Positions 43,559 to 56,409 are shown, counted from the stretch's first letter. The stretch: 64,000 bases of DNA from Phragmites australis (GCF_958298935.1 NC_084936.1:3045501-3109500), one strand, 5' to 3'. Numbers and translations are program-made. The notes: generated by a model not told the origin, from the sequence alone.

Positions 43559-44430
43559 AAGTAGCCATCTAACCACCCAGCAGTCATGCTATTGTTCTGA
43601 GCTATACTGCAATTGTTGATTCAATAGAAAGCAAGGGAATGATGCACAGTAAATGCATGTTCTGCCATTGTTTGCACGGTAAATGCATGTCCTGGCTTGT
43701 GTTTCTAAAGCATCAAACATCTCATAACTTCAGTCAGTTGCCTCGCTTGTAAATCACCTGTCACTTATGCAGTACATGGTTTTGCATCATTTGCTTGCAG
43801 GTAAAACAGGTAAAGATTAGGCCGGTTGGCAATACTCGCAATGGGTGTGGTGTCGATGGGGAGCTTCTTCGCGCAGAGAGCCAAGCTGAATGTCAGTGCT
43901 CGTTGCTTCCAGCCCAAGGGTGGTTGTTTGGCTGGCATCCCAAAACTTAGAAGTAGCCATCTAACCACCCAGCAGTCATGCTATTGTTCTGAGCTATACT
44001 GCAATTGTTGATTCAATAGAAAGCAAGGGAATGATGCACAGTAAATGCATGTTCTGCCGTTGTTTGCACGGTAAATGCATGTCCTGGCTTGTGTTTCTAA
44101 AGCATCAAACATCTCATAACTTCAGTCAGTTGCCTCGCTTGTAAATCACCTGTCACTTATGCAGTACATGGTTTTGCATCATTTGCTTGCAGGTAAAACA
44201 GGTAAAGATTAGGCTGGTTGGCAATACCCGCAATGGGTGTGGTGTTGATGGGGAGCTTCTTCGCGCAGAGGGCCAAGCTGAATGCAGTGCTCGTTGCTTC
44301 TAGCCCAAGGCCGGTTGCTTGGCTGGCATCCCAAAGCCTAGAAGTAGTCATGCTATTGTTCTGAGCTATACTGCAATTGTTGATTAAATAGAAAGCAAGG
44401 GAATGATGCACAGTAAATGCATGTTCTGCC
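43298..44430 (+). repeat. Tandem triplication of the kinase last exon (392-bp unit)
   Basis: Units start at 43298, 43691 and 44083 (word CCTGGCTTGTGTTT). Each contains the same intron end, TTTGCTTGCAG acceptor, and terminal exon: 43409-43558, 43801-43950 and 44193-44341. The first two units are nearly identical. Both exons code for VKQVKIRPVGNTRNGCGVDG and end at the same TAG. The third is more diverged and has lost a base in AATG(T)CAGTGC, giving an early stop. Unequal exchange or slippage is the likely origin. Confidence 0.93.
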
Positions 44431-44440
44431 GTTTTTTTAA

Positions 44441-46085
44441 CCTATTTATTGTGAGTATGTAAGGATAAGTGGCTTGGTTTTCTCCCCATTGCTGGCCACG
44501 TGTATAATTTGAAGAAGTGTCTATTTTTGAACTTATATTGTAGTGCAAATGGAAATGGAAATTTAACTATAGTTTTGCCCATACTTTGGGTTGTGAGATT
44601 GAAGTGCAGTCTGAATGCCACTTATCCTTTTCAATTTTCCTTTCGGATATGCATAGAATTCAGCTTGGTTGTAGGGATGGGATTTGGGAACGAGCTGAGC
44701 TCAAGTGAATTAGGCTGCTTTTAGCTTGGCTCTTTTACATGATGTGAGCAGAGGCAGCAGTTGAAAATGGGCTGGCTCAGCTGGGATTCGTTCTCTTAAT
44801 GCATTTTTTTATTGATGACTTCAGTTCTTTTAAAACATATTGATCAGAAGTGTCTTGTGCCTTTTGCAACTGGCATGTTCAGGAGTCGGTCCTTGCATTT
44901 TCTGCAACATATTGTTGTTTAAGTTTCAATTTGGTCAATTTTTTGTCAGCTTAATGTTTTTGGGCTGCAGTTTCTCAAATGTGGTGATGGTTGGCTGCTT
45001 GCAGAAAACAACTCTACTTCTTGTGCGTGTTTGTTCAAGTCTTGTTTTTGAGAGTCTGCTGCATGTCAGTCCGAACGAAAGAAAAAAAAAATCCAAGTCC
45101 TAGCTGCAAATGTTGTATTTACATCTTTGTGTTTTAGTTTGTTGAAAAGGGATAGAACAATAGCTTAAATGCAGTCAGCCCAATATATTGCTGTTGTAAT
45201 ATATTTTGACAAGTACAATTAGCTGAAATCCATCCGGTAGTGTTCTTTGAATTAAGATCCAACTAAAACACACAAATTCTATTAACTCACTAGACTAAAG
45301 CACCCATTTGTAGTCTTAAGTTCTTAACATAAGCTCCTTTTAATTCAGTGTGCTAACCAAACTGTTATGAAGCAATTTTTTTTTCTTAAAACGAGGGAAT
45401 TAATATATATCATGAGATTGTGTTAATTTGTCTCACTGCATGCACAAAGAGAAAAGTTTCCGTAAACATGAAATCATAGCATTCAGCATTTGCATCGGAT
45501 TGTTGCATGAAATTGAGTCTTAATTTTTTTTAACAAGCTTCGCCTGTCGTCTTGCAACTTTTCCAAGGTTGACTCTGAGGGCAAGGCAAGGAAGATTATA
45601 GGCTGCTTCTCTGTAGGACTCAGAGGGCAAGTTAAGTGATCTGTGTAGAACAATTTTCATGTGTGAGCCAAGGAGAGACTTGTGGACTTGTGGTTTGTGT
45701 ATGAACAAGTGTGACTTTGTATGATCTGTTGATATGATGTTTGATATGTGTAGAACAATGGTACCTATTTGATCTGTTGTGTATGATATCTATTGAATGA
45801 ATGATATCTACTTTTGCTTGATCCGTTGCAAAAAAAATGTATAGGAGCTATGTAAATTAAGCAATATAAGTATTGTATAAATGATTAGTGCAGACGGCTG
45901 TACTATTAGACTAGAGCCGGTTGGAGCCGTTTAGTATAGACTTTGAGGTTGGAGCTGTTTGTACAAAGATGATTGAAGAATCGTATGTATAAATCTGATT
46001 TGTACATATCTTTTGTTATAGACAGTTAAAAAAATGTTTCGTACTGGATTTTTAAAACGTACATACCAATGTTTTATAGTAGTGA
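44441..46085. other. 3' flank of the kinase copy, no gene recognised
   Basis: About 44441-44720 recurs at 46330-46590 as part of a larger duplication. A retroposon-like tail, a gene-free stretch ending in eight A's at about 45830-45837, lies between. Short open frames have no domain. Confidence 0.4.
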
Positions 46086-46089
46086 CAAT

Positions 46090-46590
46090 TGCTTGCAGGT
46101 AATAATAAAACAAGTAAATATTAGGCCCGTCGGTAGTACCCATATATATAGGGAGCTTCTTTGTGCAGAGGGCCAAGCTGAATGGCAATGCTCGCGGCTT
46201 TCAGCGCAAGGCCGGTTGCTTGGTCGCCATCCAACATCCTACACTTAGAAGTAATAGCTATCTGACCATCCAGCAATGCCATGCTATTGCTCTGATCGAT
46301 ACTGCAATTGTTGATTAAATGGAAGACAATGGAATGATGCACATTAAATGCATATCTGCCATTGTTTTCACCTATTTACTGTGAGGTTGTAAATTAGGGT
46401 ACAGTTGATCTTGATCTTATTGTTACTACTATGAACGGGGCTGTGTTTTCTCCCCTTGGCCAATGTACATTTTGAAGAAATGTTTATTTCTGAGTTTACG
46501 TTGTAATGCAAATGAAAAATTGAAATTGAAATACATGTATCTATAGTTTTGTTCAGTGCTGGGAACGAGCTGAGCTCTTAGTTTACCTGT
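46090..46590 (+). repeat. Fourth, decayed copy of the kinase last exon and flank
   Basis: From GCTTGCAG at 46092 the sequence follows the terminal exon with small insertions and substitutions (GTCGGTAGTACCCATATATATA, then GGGAGCTTCTTTGTGCAGAG). It continues into the same 3' flank as 44340-44720, including GGGAACGAGCTGAGCTC. It lies about 1.9 kb after the third copy in the same orientation. No splice-competent open frame remains. Confidence 0.85.
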
Positions 46591-47051
46591 GTGCATGATG
46601 TGAGGCTGTGAGCAAAGTAAAACTTATGAATTCTCAAGAAAAGAGGAGTCGTCGTCATTGTGCCACGCTTGGAACGTTCGTGAACAAAGTTATGATCTCA
46701 TCTGAATCACCTCGTGTGTCTTATTCGTCTCATCTATTCCCCTGAGAAGTTGCATGTGTTGATGCAATTTGTGCAAATCAACTATTTTGGTTTGAGCGTC
46801 GAATCAAGCATAGATAGCTAAGAAATCATATTTTAGGACAAATTGCATGCGCTGATGCAATTTGGGCAAATCAACTATCTTACTTAGACAATCAAATAAG
46901 CATAAAAAACAAATAATTTTTTATTGTAATAAGTTTGTATTATTTTTTAATGGTTTTCGGTGTACATTTTTTAGATTTGTCTTATTTTCCCTCCCACATC
47001 GTATTATAGTACCTAATATAGCATTATAGAAGTTGATACATGCTACTACAT

Positions 47052-47370
47052 TTACTACCACAGAATCAGTGAAAATAGATGGAGTGTTACATACGATTTC
47101 TTAGGACCCGTTACCGATAAAATATCCTCATATGGTTGCTAAGATAAACGTGTCTGTAATAAGATCACCGTTTAGGTGTGTTTGAACGCACAGGCTGTTT
47201 TTACAAATTCGTCTGTTACTATCTACAACACAGATGGCGTTTAGAAAAAAACTCATCTATGATCTTGTCTCACACGGTTTCTTATAAGATCTATCTATGT
47301 CTGTATAATAAACACAGACGAATTTTCTATACACATATCTGTAATTAAAGATTTGGGAATAATTTAATTT
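47052..47370 (+). mobile_element. CACTA-like terminal fragment
   Basis: Begins ACTACCACAGAATCAGTG (a CACTA start with the first base changed). It then carries repeated CGTCTGT and ACAGACG words and a HindIII-free AT-rich subterminal region. The pattern matches subterminal arrays of grass CACTA elements. The opposite end was not identified, so the length is unknown. Confidence 0.45.
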
Positions 47371-49312
47371 AAATTTGATTGGTCGTCTCCCCTCGCTTTT
47401 GGCTTTTCACACACACAACCCGCTCATCTCCGCTCGCTCTTTGGCTTCCCACACATACACAACCCGCTCACTGAATATAAAGCGATGGGAAGTTCATCTT
47501 CTTCGCTTTCCTCGTTGCCATCCGAGAGCCCACTCCGCGAGCTAAGGGTTTTTCCGCATCGGAGGAGCGAGATCAGGGCACCGAATCCCCCTATACTAAG
47601 GTGAGTAACGTATGTATGTCCATCGCGGTTTTGTTAGAGTTTGCTAGGATCTGTATAACTAAGAGTAATGTAATATTTTTATTGCAAATTTACAACATCT
47701 CTGTTCACTATTCAATAATTTTACACTATTAAATAAAATGTGGATATTCTTTTAGCATATTGGTTCACGTGAATATCTCAAAGTAAAAAAAAAAACTCTT
47801 TGTCAAAGTCTTTCAATCCCAACAATCGACAACTAAAAGTGGAATTGTAATTCTATTAAAAAATCAAATTGTAATTGATATCATAAGCTCTAGTTATCCT
47901 TGTCTCTGCCTGCAATGCTTCTTGCTTCTACCTCTGTTTCCACTTGGCGACCTGTATTGCCTTGTAAGAATGAGATCACCCCTATTTATACTTGTAACCT
48001 TTGGAATTTTTTTGTCATGCGTCAATCCATACTATAATAAAATATTTGGCACGTAGAAACTTCTCCCTAAAAATCTAGTTCTGGTATTTTATACTTCACC
48101 ATAAACCCTTCAGCGTCCCTGCTGCCGAGGAAGCATCCTTACTCATGCGTACTCACAAATTTCTCTACAAGATTACCAAATATGCATCGCATTTTTATTC
48201 TTAACACGGGGAATGGAAGATGACTAATCTATTCTTGCATTTTTTCCATTTACATCACCACTAGGGATGCAAGTTTTATACCTTTTGTGTTTTTAGTTAT
48301 TGCGTCAACCCAAAACTCAAAAAAAAAATTAAAAATTCACTTCTACCTAATTAAATTAAGAAAAAATAAATTAAATAGTGACTCAAAACTATCTATTAAA
48401 TATCCACTTGCATCCCTAATCACCACAGCAGCCATTGTGCCGTCACGCCCAACCAATATGTGCATCCACAGACCGATCACCATACTCTACCTGTATTGTG
48501 GCATGCATAGCTAAATTGGGCCAGTTATGACAACGACGAAAAGGACATCATAGCCTTTTCTTTTCTTTTTTTCATCTCTTCATTCTTGTGTTCATCTTAA
48601 TCTACATGTAACAACAATAAATTGGCACCTTAATCTATCGAGGGATGCATGATGCCGATTTAGCTCATCCCACCCGTGCCGAGTCTCTGCGTATAAATGT
48701 TTTCTAGTTGTTGAAGAAACAACATAGATAAGAGTAGTTGTCCAATGTAACAATGGATATTGGATGAATTAAAAGGCCATCAGAGCTTCTCCATTTGTAC
48801 TAGGTAGATTGGCAATCTCTTTTATTGCGTAGAATCAAACCACTTTCTTCATCCGTTTCAGAAAAAAGGAAACAAAACACATTCTTTATTGAAAACGTAC
48901 AAGGATTTTGCGTGTTACTGAAAAAATAGCCACAACAATGGAAGCACCTTACGACGAAAGATTAAACAAGGTCACACAGCTTGTATACAAATTCACATGT
49001 TTGATTTTGATAATGTAAGTCACAATAACTATACTAGGAAAATTTCACTAAATCTTACAGTCCTAAGTTCATCTAGCCCACTCGATGTTTTGAATATAAG
49101 TATAAACAAATACCAACAGTTTATTCTTGATTACCCTCAACCTGAGACCATCAGCAACCTAGTTGTTTGATGATTACACGAGTGCGAGCTTTGACAGAGA
49201 TGGTCAGGATGAGAAGCTGGTTGCCAAAAAAACTAATGCTTTACAACGGTAATAAGCCTGGGGGTTCAACACGGGCAATGTTCATAGGATGGGGAACTTT
49301 TCCTCGTCCTTT
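47371..49312. other. No recognised gene; leader-like patch and 3' flank
   Basis: A GC-richer patch at about 47440-47620 ends in a donor-like AAG/GTGAGTA and could be captured 5' leader sequence of a CACTA element. The rest is AT-rich. The right end holds the 3' untranslated region of the TMEM120-like gene. Confidence 0.35.
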
Positions 49313-52300
49313 TCATGCTCTCGCTGTTGAATCTGTCAGCGTTGAACCTGTTGGTGAGGTGCATGTGTCAAGATCCCGTTTATTCTTTGATTTCTTCATC
49401 TTTGCTTTGAACCTGGACTTAACCATCAAGGTGTCCACTGTGTATGCAAAGTTACCAATCGCCATTGCAATCAGCAGGACCCCGCAGACCACAACCTGTG
49501 ACAGAACACATAGGTTATAACATGGATAAAATTTGACAAAATATTGGTTGCATTATCAGCTAAAAGTTTCTGACCTGCCACTCAGGGATGACGCCTGTAG
49601 TAGCTATACGGAGAAGTAAAAACCCAACATAACCCTCAAAACCCTAGATAGATGGGGCAAAAAAAAAAAAAGATGATTACTAGAGCGGACATACATTTAT
49701 GAGAATATTATAACCTCATTGTACATGATACAATCATTAGCCTATCAATAGTTTAAAAATACTATCAAGTATCAATATAAAAAACCTAGTGCTATCCTAC
49801 AAGCAAATCAAGAAAGTCTCTGAAAAGCATAATCTATTTACTAAAATAATGCAAAGGTAACTTCATCAGTAAAATAGGGAAACAAAATCTGCAACTTATA
49901 ATCCTTGATGAGCTTCACTAGATATTTGCATCTTGACATGTGCAACACCATGCAACCGTGAGAATAAAGCATACCTGCAAGAGAAAAAGGAGAGGACACA
50001 ACAGCAGCAATTGACCTTCAACACCAGCAGTCTCTCCCCATACGACATCCATTCTTTTAGCCTGAAGGCAGAGGGAAGTTCCAGTTACAAAAGATTACTT
50101 TGACTGAAGTTTCAGCACATGATTGCACAGATAAATGTCACACAACGAGCAAGATGATGAAAAGGTAATGCCAATTGTGTAAATTTCATCAATATCCTGA
50201 ATTTCTAGACAACAACAACTGATTAGGAAAGTAAGAGCCGAATTCACCAGAGTAAAGATCTAAAGAAATAGTTCTTTTCCTCTCTTTTTTTCAGAATATG
50301 TTACCTTCCCCAAAGCAATCCTAGTATATAATCTTTGGCGCTGATATCTGTTCTGCAACATCATGGCAAATCCTTGCACTATGGCCCAGCACAGAAAAAG
50401 TTCCACACCTCTCTATGAAAAAGAAAATACAGGTTAAACACATGCATTTGTATAAAATACATAGTGGAAATATCTTAAAAAGAGTTTAGAATTATAGGGC
50501 TTTTATTACCTGGTCTCCTCCAAAATGGACAGACCATAAGTGTAGTGGAAATATCTAAAATGCGTACCTGTTTACGTGCACAATTAGGTTGTCCCTTTAT
50601 CTCCCATGTGAGACTTATAAGAGCCATCAGCATGGCACAATAGTGATGGAGTATCCACCTTAAGAATAAAAGCGACTTTTGAAAGTTCCACCAAGAAACC
50701 AGTGGTGTTTGTGTTTACATGCATAGTGACTTTAAAGGACAGACAAAATCACAATTAAGAAACGAAAAAAACAGCATGTTATAGGTGAAATAGTGGATAT
50801 ATAGGTTTGGAAAAATAAAATATAGTCTTTTCATCCATTGTCTATGTAAGAGAACTTAATGCTTCTGATCATCACTGTGTTCCCCCAATCGTGAGGAAAT
50901 GTTAGCGACATGCAAAAGCTGACCAACTTTGACCCACAGGCCACAAGCATCCATAGTTTTCTCAAATATGATTAAATGCCAGAGCTTCAGTGTTCCTTAC
51001 CAAGGACGGATATCACTTCCATTAACTCGCAATATGTTCTCGCGCAAAGCTAAAGTGGTATACAGGAATAGTAACCAAGCCTGTAAAACATAAGTTCAGA
51101 TGTCAATGTGTCTTTTGCCACAGCCTGAAACATAGGATTAGTTCGACTGTTGCTAAATTTCCATAAGAACGCATCAGACTGTACCTGGTATAGCTGAACT
51201 GGCAATGCTGGAAAGCACCCATTCCATAACCATGATCGAAGAAACAACAGAATCACTGGAAAGCCAAGAAACAGTAAGGCAGTTCTATCCTGAAAATAGG
51301 GAAAAAATATACATGATTACGAACAGAATAAGATTTCTAGCAAGTCTGGACCTATATCTATACACATTTCTCCACAGATCCAACATTGAAAAAGTAAACT
51401 TCCTTCTGAACATGAAGATAAAAAGAATGCATCTAGTTCCCAATTTGTGTACTCAAAGATGATCAAACATAGAAGGATCCAAATATTATTGGTAGAAAAT
51501 ATTATCAGCTGAAATTCTCCTAAAATGTTGATCATTCAATTTACATAGAAAGGACGTTAATTTCGGTATCACCATCATCGTAACCTTTTCTTTGAAATAT
51601 ACAGCTTAGGTCAGAAGGTTTTTTCTCTTCATGGATGGGAATGTTGACAGGATAAATCAAAGCATAGGAAGATACAAGAGCCCTACGACAAGTTAAAGTT
51701 GCATTGCTGAACTCACCAGGTATTTCGTTCCATTAGGAAGAGAGAGAGGGTCATGAGGGTTGTTACGTTAGTCATTTCTGTATATTAAGATAAGTCAAGT
51801 TACAATGTTATATTTTCATAGGCAAATCAGAGTAGATTAATGTGTCTCTGTTTACTTGGACAATTTGAAATTAATTAATTGATCAAAACTTCCACAAGTT
51901 AGACTACTATGTTGACTGAATGGTGTCTGATCCAAAGGAATAATTATAAGTAGCTATTGTGTCAGTTGAGCTGCACAGACCTGTACTCTAACCACCTTTT
52001 GTGCCTCCCAAGTTTACTCTGATATCATTTGAGTCTCATGATAAAAATAACTTGTACATTGTGAGCATGCACGTTTTCATTTAGTAGAAGCGTTGATCTT
52101 GTACCTTCTATAATCCATTCAACCAGCAATGAAAGATTCTATTGTTCCTATAAGATACTTGGATCAAGAAGCAAACCAAATTTCGAAACTCTTCATCTAT
52201 TGGTGGCTCAAGCACACTTATATGCTTCGCCCGAAGTCCTCATTTCCATATACAACTTGATACCTCGAATGCCGTCAATAGTACACTTTCACACATACCC

Positions 52301-53241
52301 TGTAGCTATTGTACTCCTCCTTCACCTTGAGCTGCACCTCCTTCCTTGTTGCCCGCAGATTCACAGGGCCCAAGAACAACTTGAGAAAAGCACCTGCAAA
52401 CCCAACAGAAGTACAGGACATTATAAATAAAATGCAGGCTTCACCCCCAAAAAAGAAGACAACCCAAGAACAAGATCAAGCTCAAAATAACTCAAATTAC
52501 CATGTGTTTTGCTTGGGAGCAGTGACGCGATGTCACCGTCGCTTATGAGGCAGGTTGCTCGATCCAAGTCCTCCTCAACCTGTGCAAGCACACGACCATA
52601 GCCACATCAACGCAAGTGAGAGCATGCACATTGTGACGATCAATCAGCGGCAGGCACGCAAAATGACGCAATGATTCAGGAATTCGAGGACTTTAAAAGC
52701 TCCCTCCGAGGCATCCAAACTCCAGATGTACATTGACGCTACGAAAGCTGACACTTATACAGTACACCAAATCCAAGTTCCGCAGGAGCAGATCTCCCGG
52801 GCGATCCGGCGCCGCCGCACCACGCCACCCCCCGCCCACCGACGCGGCAAGCGGAGCTGAGCCAGCAACGCATGAAACCCTAGGCGCGCCCGGCACCCGC
52901 GCGGCGTGCGATCTCCTCCAGCTCTCCACCCACCGACACACCAGCGCACGCGCGGGGCGAGGGACACACACAAAGAGCAAGAGCGCAGGCGGGGGGGGGG
53001 GGGGGGTGAGCGGCGAGCAACGCACCTTGTCGCTGTCTGCGTGCGCGGCGGCCGCCTTGCGGAGCCGCCGGAGCTCCGCCTCGAGCGCGGCGGCGCGGAG
53101 GCGCAGCGCCTCCTCCTCCGCCCGCGTCCGCGACAGCAGCGCCGCCGCCGCGTCCTGCAGCTCCCGCGCCTGCTCCGCCGCGCGCGCCGCCGCGACAGCC
53201 TCCTCCTCCTCCCGTCCCCCTCCCTTCCTCTCCTCCCCCAT
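49313..53241 (-). CDS. TMEM120/TMPIT-like membrane protein
   Basis: Ten exons on the minus strand: 53241-53026, 52579-52501, 52393-52299, 51289-51185, 51080-51001, 50658-50568, 50412-50305, 50061-49975, 49643-49575 and 49495-49313. All borders are GT-AG with agreeing phases. The product is 370 residues, close to the usual 340-350 of the family. Residues 1-98 form an acidic and basic N-terminal coiled coil starting MGEERKGGG. The membrane region then reads FLGPVNLRATRKEVQLKVKE, PALPVQLYQAWLLFLY, LRENILRVNGSDIRPWW, LTWEIKGQPNC, MLQNRYQRQRLYTRIALGK and MDVVWGETAGVEGQ, ending in a basic tail. Animal TMEM120 proteins are nuclear-envelope/ER proteins with a coenzyme-A-binding, fatty-acid-elongase-like fold. 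The plant role is unknown. The gene appears intact. Confidence 0.95.
52991..53006 (+). repeat. Poly(G) run of 16 in intron 1 of the TMEM120-like gene
   Basis: Sixteen consecutive G's on the plus strand (C's in transcript sense) lie about 20 bp into intron 1. A second run of 14 G's lies at 57744-57757. Such runs are length-unstable and prone to sequencing error. Confidence 0.95.
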
Positions 53242-53255
53242 CTCTCTCTCTAGAG

Positions 53256-53274
53256 CTGCTGCTGCTGCTGCTGC
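53256..53274 (-). repeat. CTG/CAG microsatellite in the TMEM120-like 5' leader
   Basis: GCTGCTGCTGCTGCTGCTG on the plus strand, bordered by CTCTCTC runs, lies just upstream of the start codon in the expected 5' untranslated region. Confidence 0.85.
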
Positions 53275-53399
53275 TCTCTCTATAGAGGCCGGGCCGCGGG
53301 AGCTGGGGGTGCGCGGTGGACAGCGGAGGCTGACCGGTGGGCCCCACGGCGAGGGGGAGGAGGTGGGTTGGTGGTTAGATTTGTGTCGAGGTTAGTTTA

Positions 53400-54570
53400 A
53401 GGAACTATATTTTATAGGATATTTTTATAAAAAGATTTACTGAGATTCTGTTTTAGTTATATATTTTTTATCTAACAGTTAAATTGAAGATGAGAGAGAG
53501 AAAGAGAATACATGTCATTATAAGGAAGAATATTTTTCGTAGGATTTGATCCTATAAAATTTGCTTAATTTAATAGGTGTGATATAATATGATTTGGGAG
53601 CCTTAAATACTCCGTCTGCTCATAAATATTTGACGTTTTGATTAAGATCTGATTAATTTTTTAAAATTTTAACTGTCAATATTTTTTAAAATATTTAGTT
53701 TGAAAATAAAAAATCATACGGTAGATTTATCAAAAAATATTTTATAATATTATGTTTTTATTAGATATTATATTTTATAATATTATACGTGGATAGTCGT
53801 GTTAGGGTATGATACCGTGCACGTCATCAAATTAGTATAGATAGACACGTCCACATGCGAATGGAATCGACGGTTAGGCAAGAGTGAAGTATGCGTATTG
53901 GTGCTTTACACTTCACAGCGTCTCAACATTTTGTATATTTCAACCGTGCACGTATCGATTTGATGCAAAAATGGACAAATTCACAACATGTGTATGGCAT
54001 GCAAGAAGGGTAGAGCGAACGGTTTATGACTTATATAATGTTTTCACTTTTTTATGTGGCTGCATGATTGTCATTTTTATACTTATTAGAATGCACGCTA
54101 CCAAAGTGATACAAGTATAACATAGATGGTGTGTTCGAGACCGAAACATATCATCATATTCGTAATCGTGTATTACATTTCTTGCATTTTCTTTAGTAAT
54201 CGTGTACGACACCAAATAATTGATGGAAACATACAAATCAAAATACAAATATTACTGGTGTATGATTGTAGTGCCTTGGTAATCTTGCTTAAGATGCTTA
54301 TATGCCTTGGCCAATTCTTTATGCAAAACATATTTGTCATAGTCCCATGTGTGGTGAGGTGAGGAGGCGAGAGGGCAATCAAAGCTAGTGAAATAGCTTG
54401 TGTCTTTTTCTTTCTTTTTCTGGAATTTGGACAAAAGCTCTGCCATAAAAATGAAAAATGTACACTAGAATAGGTCTGAGAATCCAAACCATGTGGGGAG
54501 GTTAAACAAGCTCACTGTTATCTTGGCATATTTATGAACATGCAGTATATTACATTCGTAAATCATTTTA
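53400..54570. other. No gene; Stowaway-like MITE remnant near 53608
   Basis: TACTCCGTCTGCTCATAAAT at about 53608 resembles the start of a Stowaway MITE (CTCCCTCCGTCCCA type), and the following AT-rich stretch with CATACGG fits. The far end is not clear. Short frames at 53884-54487 have no domain. Confidence 0.4.
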
Positions 54571-54574
54571 TGTA

Positions 54575-54850
54575 TCTATATTTATATTTTTATAAAATAC
54601 ATGAGTTGTAACAGATCCGATCGATTTCCAACGTCCATCCGAGTTGATCACCGTATAAAGTTGGACCCGTTCCCTCTTCCAAAAATACATTTAATCTCTC
54701 ATTATTTGCTTACCATACCTAGACGTCCAATATTTACCTTCTATATATTTCAAAAATGCATTTAATCTCTTATTATTTGTCTTTTATATCAAGACGTCTA
54801 ACATTTGTTTTCCATAGATTTACCGTTAGGTTTCTCTAGAGAGTGCACCG
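54575..54850 (+). repeat. Dispersed repeat, copy 2 (partner 32935-33195)
   Basis: Shares the ordered words CCAAAAATACATTTAAT, CTAGACGTCCAATATTTA and GGTTTCTCTAGAGAGTGCACC with the earlier copy. Both are in the same orientation, 21.6 kb apart. Confidence 0.65.
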
Positions 54851-55245
54851 CCTCCCGCACTTCGCCTCCACCACCGTCTACCACGGAGGTCACCTCCGTC
54901 TCGCTATCTTTACACCAAGTTACTATATGAGAATTATTTTCATCTTCTCACAAATCGGTCATCATCTTAATCCTCCTCACAGCATTACTACGAACGGCTA
55001 ACTCTAAACGATACAGTCCTATCCATCCTCATGTCTAGGTACTCACTATTCTTCTCCCTCTTAAAATTGCTGATCATATTGTGTATTTCGTGAATACAAA
55101 TCCCTATTTTATTATGTTATATTATTTTACTTTTTCAGATTGTTATATCCTAGATTGATTCCACGTATGCGAAATAGGTATGTAGTTACTAATATTTTAA
55201 GGTAATCAACACATTTATTGCGCAATCACATGAGACTATGGATGA
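54851..55245. other. No recognisable gene
   Basis: A short C-rich stretch near 54850-54900 and AT-rich sequence after it. No domain or repeat is identified. Confidence 0.3.
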
Positions 55246-56405
55246 AAATGGCTCGGAATCAATTCGAATAAGTCTCCACTGTATTTGAAATCATATATTT
55301 TTTTTATCGGAAACAGATTCGAATACGGATAGTTTGGATACAAATATGATCACATATAATATCAGAAACAAATACAAAATGAATATGGATCGTAAACAAA
55401 TACGGACGACGAATATTTGAACATGAAAGACCACTCAAATTGTATGTAAAACCATGACAAAAGCAAATAACATATTCATACTATCAAGTTACTATACAAT
55501 AACTGAGAATAATATAGTCCATATACTTGATCACTTAGATATTAAACAACATAACTTAGTACATCACAAATTTCACAAGCTCACATGTTATGCTTGGTAT
55601 AAGTTCACATAATACTTAGATTTAGTATACATATTTAAACTTGGTTTATTAGGAACTCACAAAGCTAATAAAATACTAAAGATGATATATATACAAATAG
55701 AAATGAGAGCCTTCCTCAAGATGGGCTTGCTGTTGTAGGGGAAGAAAATGGTGAGGGCGCCCAGCCCCGCGCTGCATGCAGTGGCGAGTATGGATAGCGC
55801 TCCTGGCGTCACCGTCGAGTCGGGTGGGAACCGGCAGATGACCACATCGCTACCCTTGATTGGTGTCATGTACAGTGGGTAACGAACGAGAAAGAATGGA
55901 TGACATGTTTAAAAATAAAAATACTTCGTTCTCTTATTATCAAAATCCAAAACACTATCGAAATTATCATGAAATTTTTTAATTTTTTTTAATGATTTAG
56001 AGGATACTATGATCTAACTCAAAAAAATTTAGACAAAAATATGATTTCATATTGTGTATAATAAATTTTTTCCTTTTTTTCCTCATTGTACAGATCATAT
56101 TTGGATTTGAAATTTTTTTAGAGCTAGATTATAGGATACTCTCCACTACATATTTTTTTCAGATTTTTTCATGATTATTTAAATAATATTTTGAATTTTG
56201 AGAGTATTAGAACTGAGCTTCGGATAATATCCGAACTTAGGTATTCCAGATATATGATGCCGATGTCGATTCTGTCAAAAACTGCTACACCAATTCCGAT
56301 ACCGATTCTGAAAAAAAAATCGATACCAATTTCAAAACATCTATCTGTTTATGATTTCGATTCGAATCGATCAGAAACTATCCGAACCGTTGCACCTTAC
56401 AGGAG
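55246..56405. mobile_element. Probable non-autonomous hAT-like element with captured exon
   Basis: The left part reads GGATGAAAATGGCTCGGAATC followed by ACGGATAG-type repeats. The right part has ATCCGAAC, CGATACCGATTC and ends GAAACTATCCGAACCGTTGC. Mirrored GGAT and ATCC-rich ends of this kind are common in small grass hAT elements. No clean 8-bp duplication was read. The centre contains a short GC-rich coding-like segment unlike the arms. Confidence 0.45.
55657..55869 (-). pseudogene. Captured exon fragment, possibly DUF1218-like
   Basis: The minus frame reads VVICRFPPDSTVTPGALSIL, then a hydrophobic stretch ending LTIFFPYNSKPILRKAL. A Cys-x-(Y/F)-P-x-D-(P/S)-T-V start followed by a membrane helix recalls plant DUF1218 membrane proteins. 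The assignment is tentative. There is no start codon context, no other exon and AT-rich surroundings, so it is treated as a relic. Confidence 0.4.
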
Positions 56406-56409
56406 ACAC

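Noticed and set aside
43373..43968. Two identical minus-strand 67-codon frames
   Set aside because: They are shadows of the duplicated terminal exon read in antisense.
43298..44430. Repeat array that could look like a CRISPR or satellite
   Set aside because: Units are 392 bp, contain a plant intron end and exon, and are three in number; this is gene-segment duplication.
52733..53395. 220-codon plus-strand frame
   Set aside because: It is antisense to exon 1 and the leader of the TMEM120-like gene and consists of low-complexity Ser/Ala/Arg sequence.
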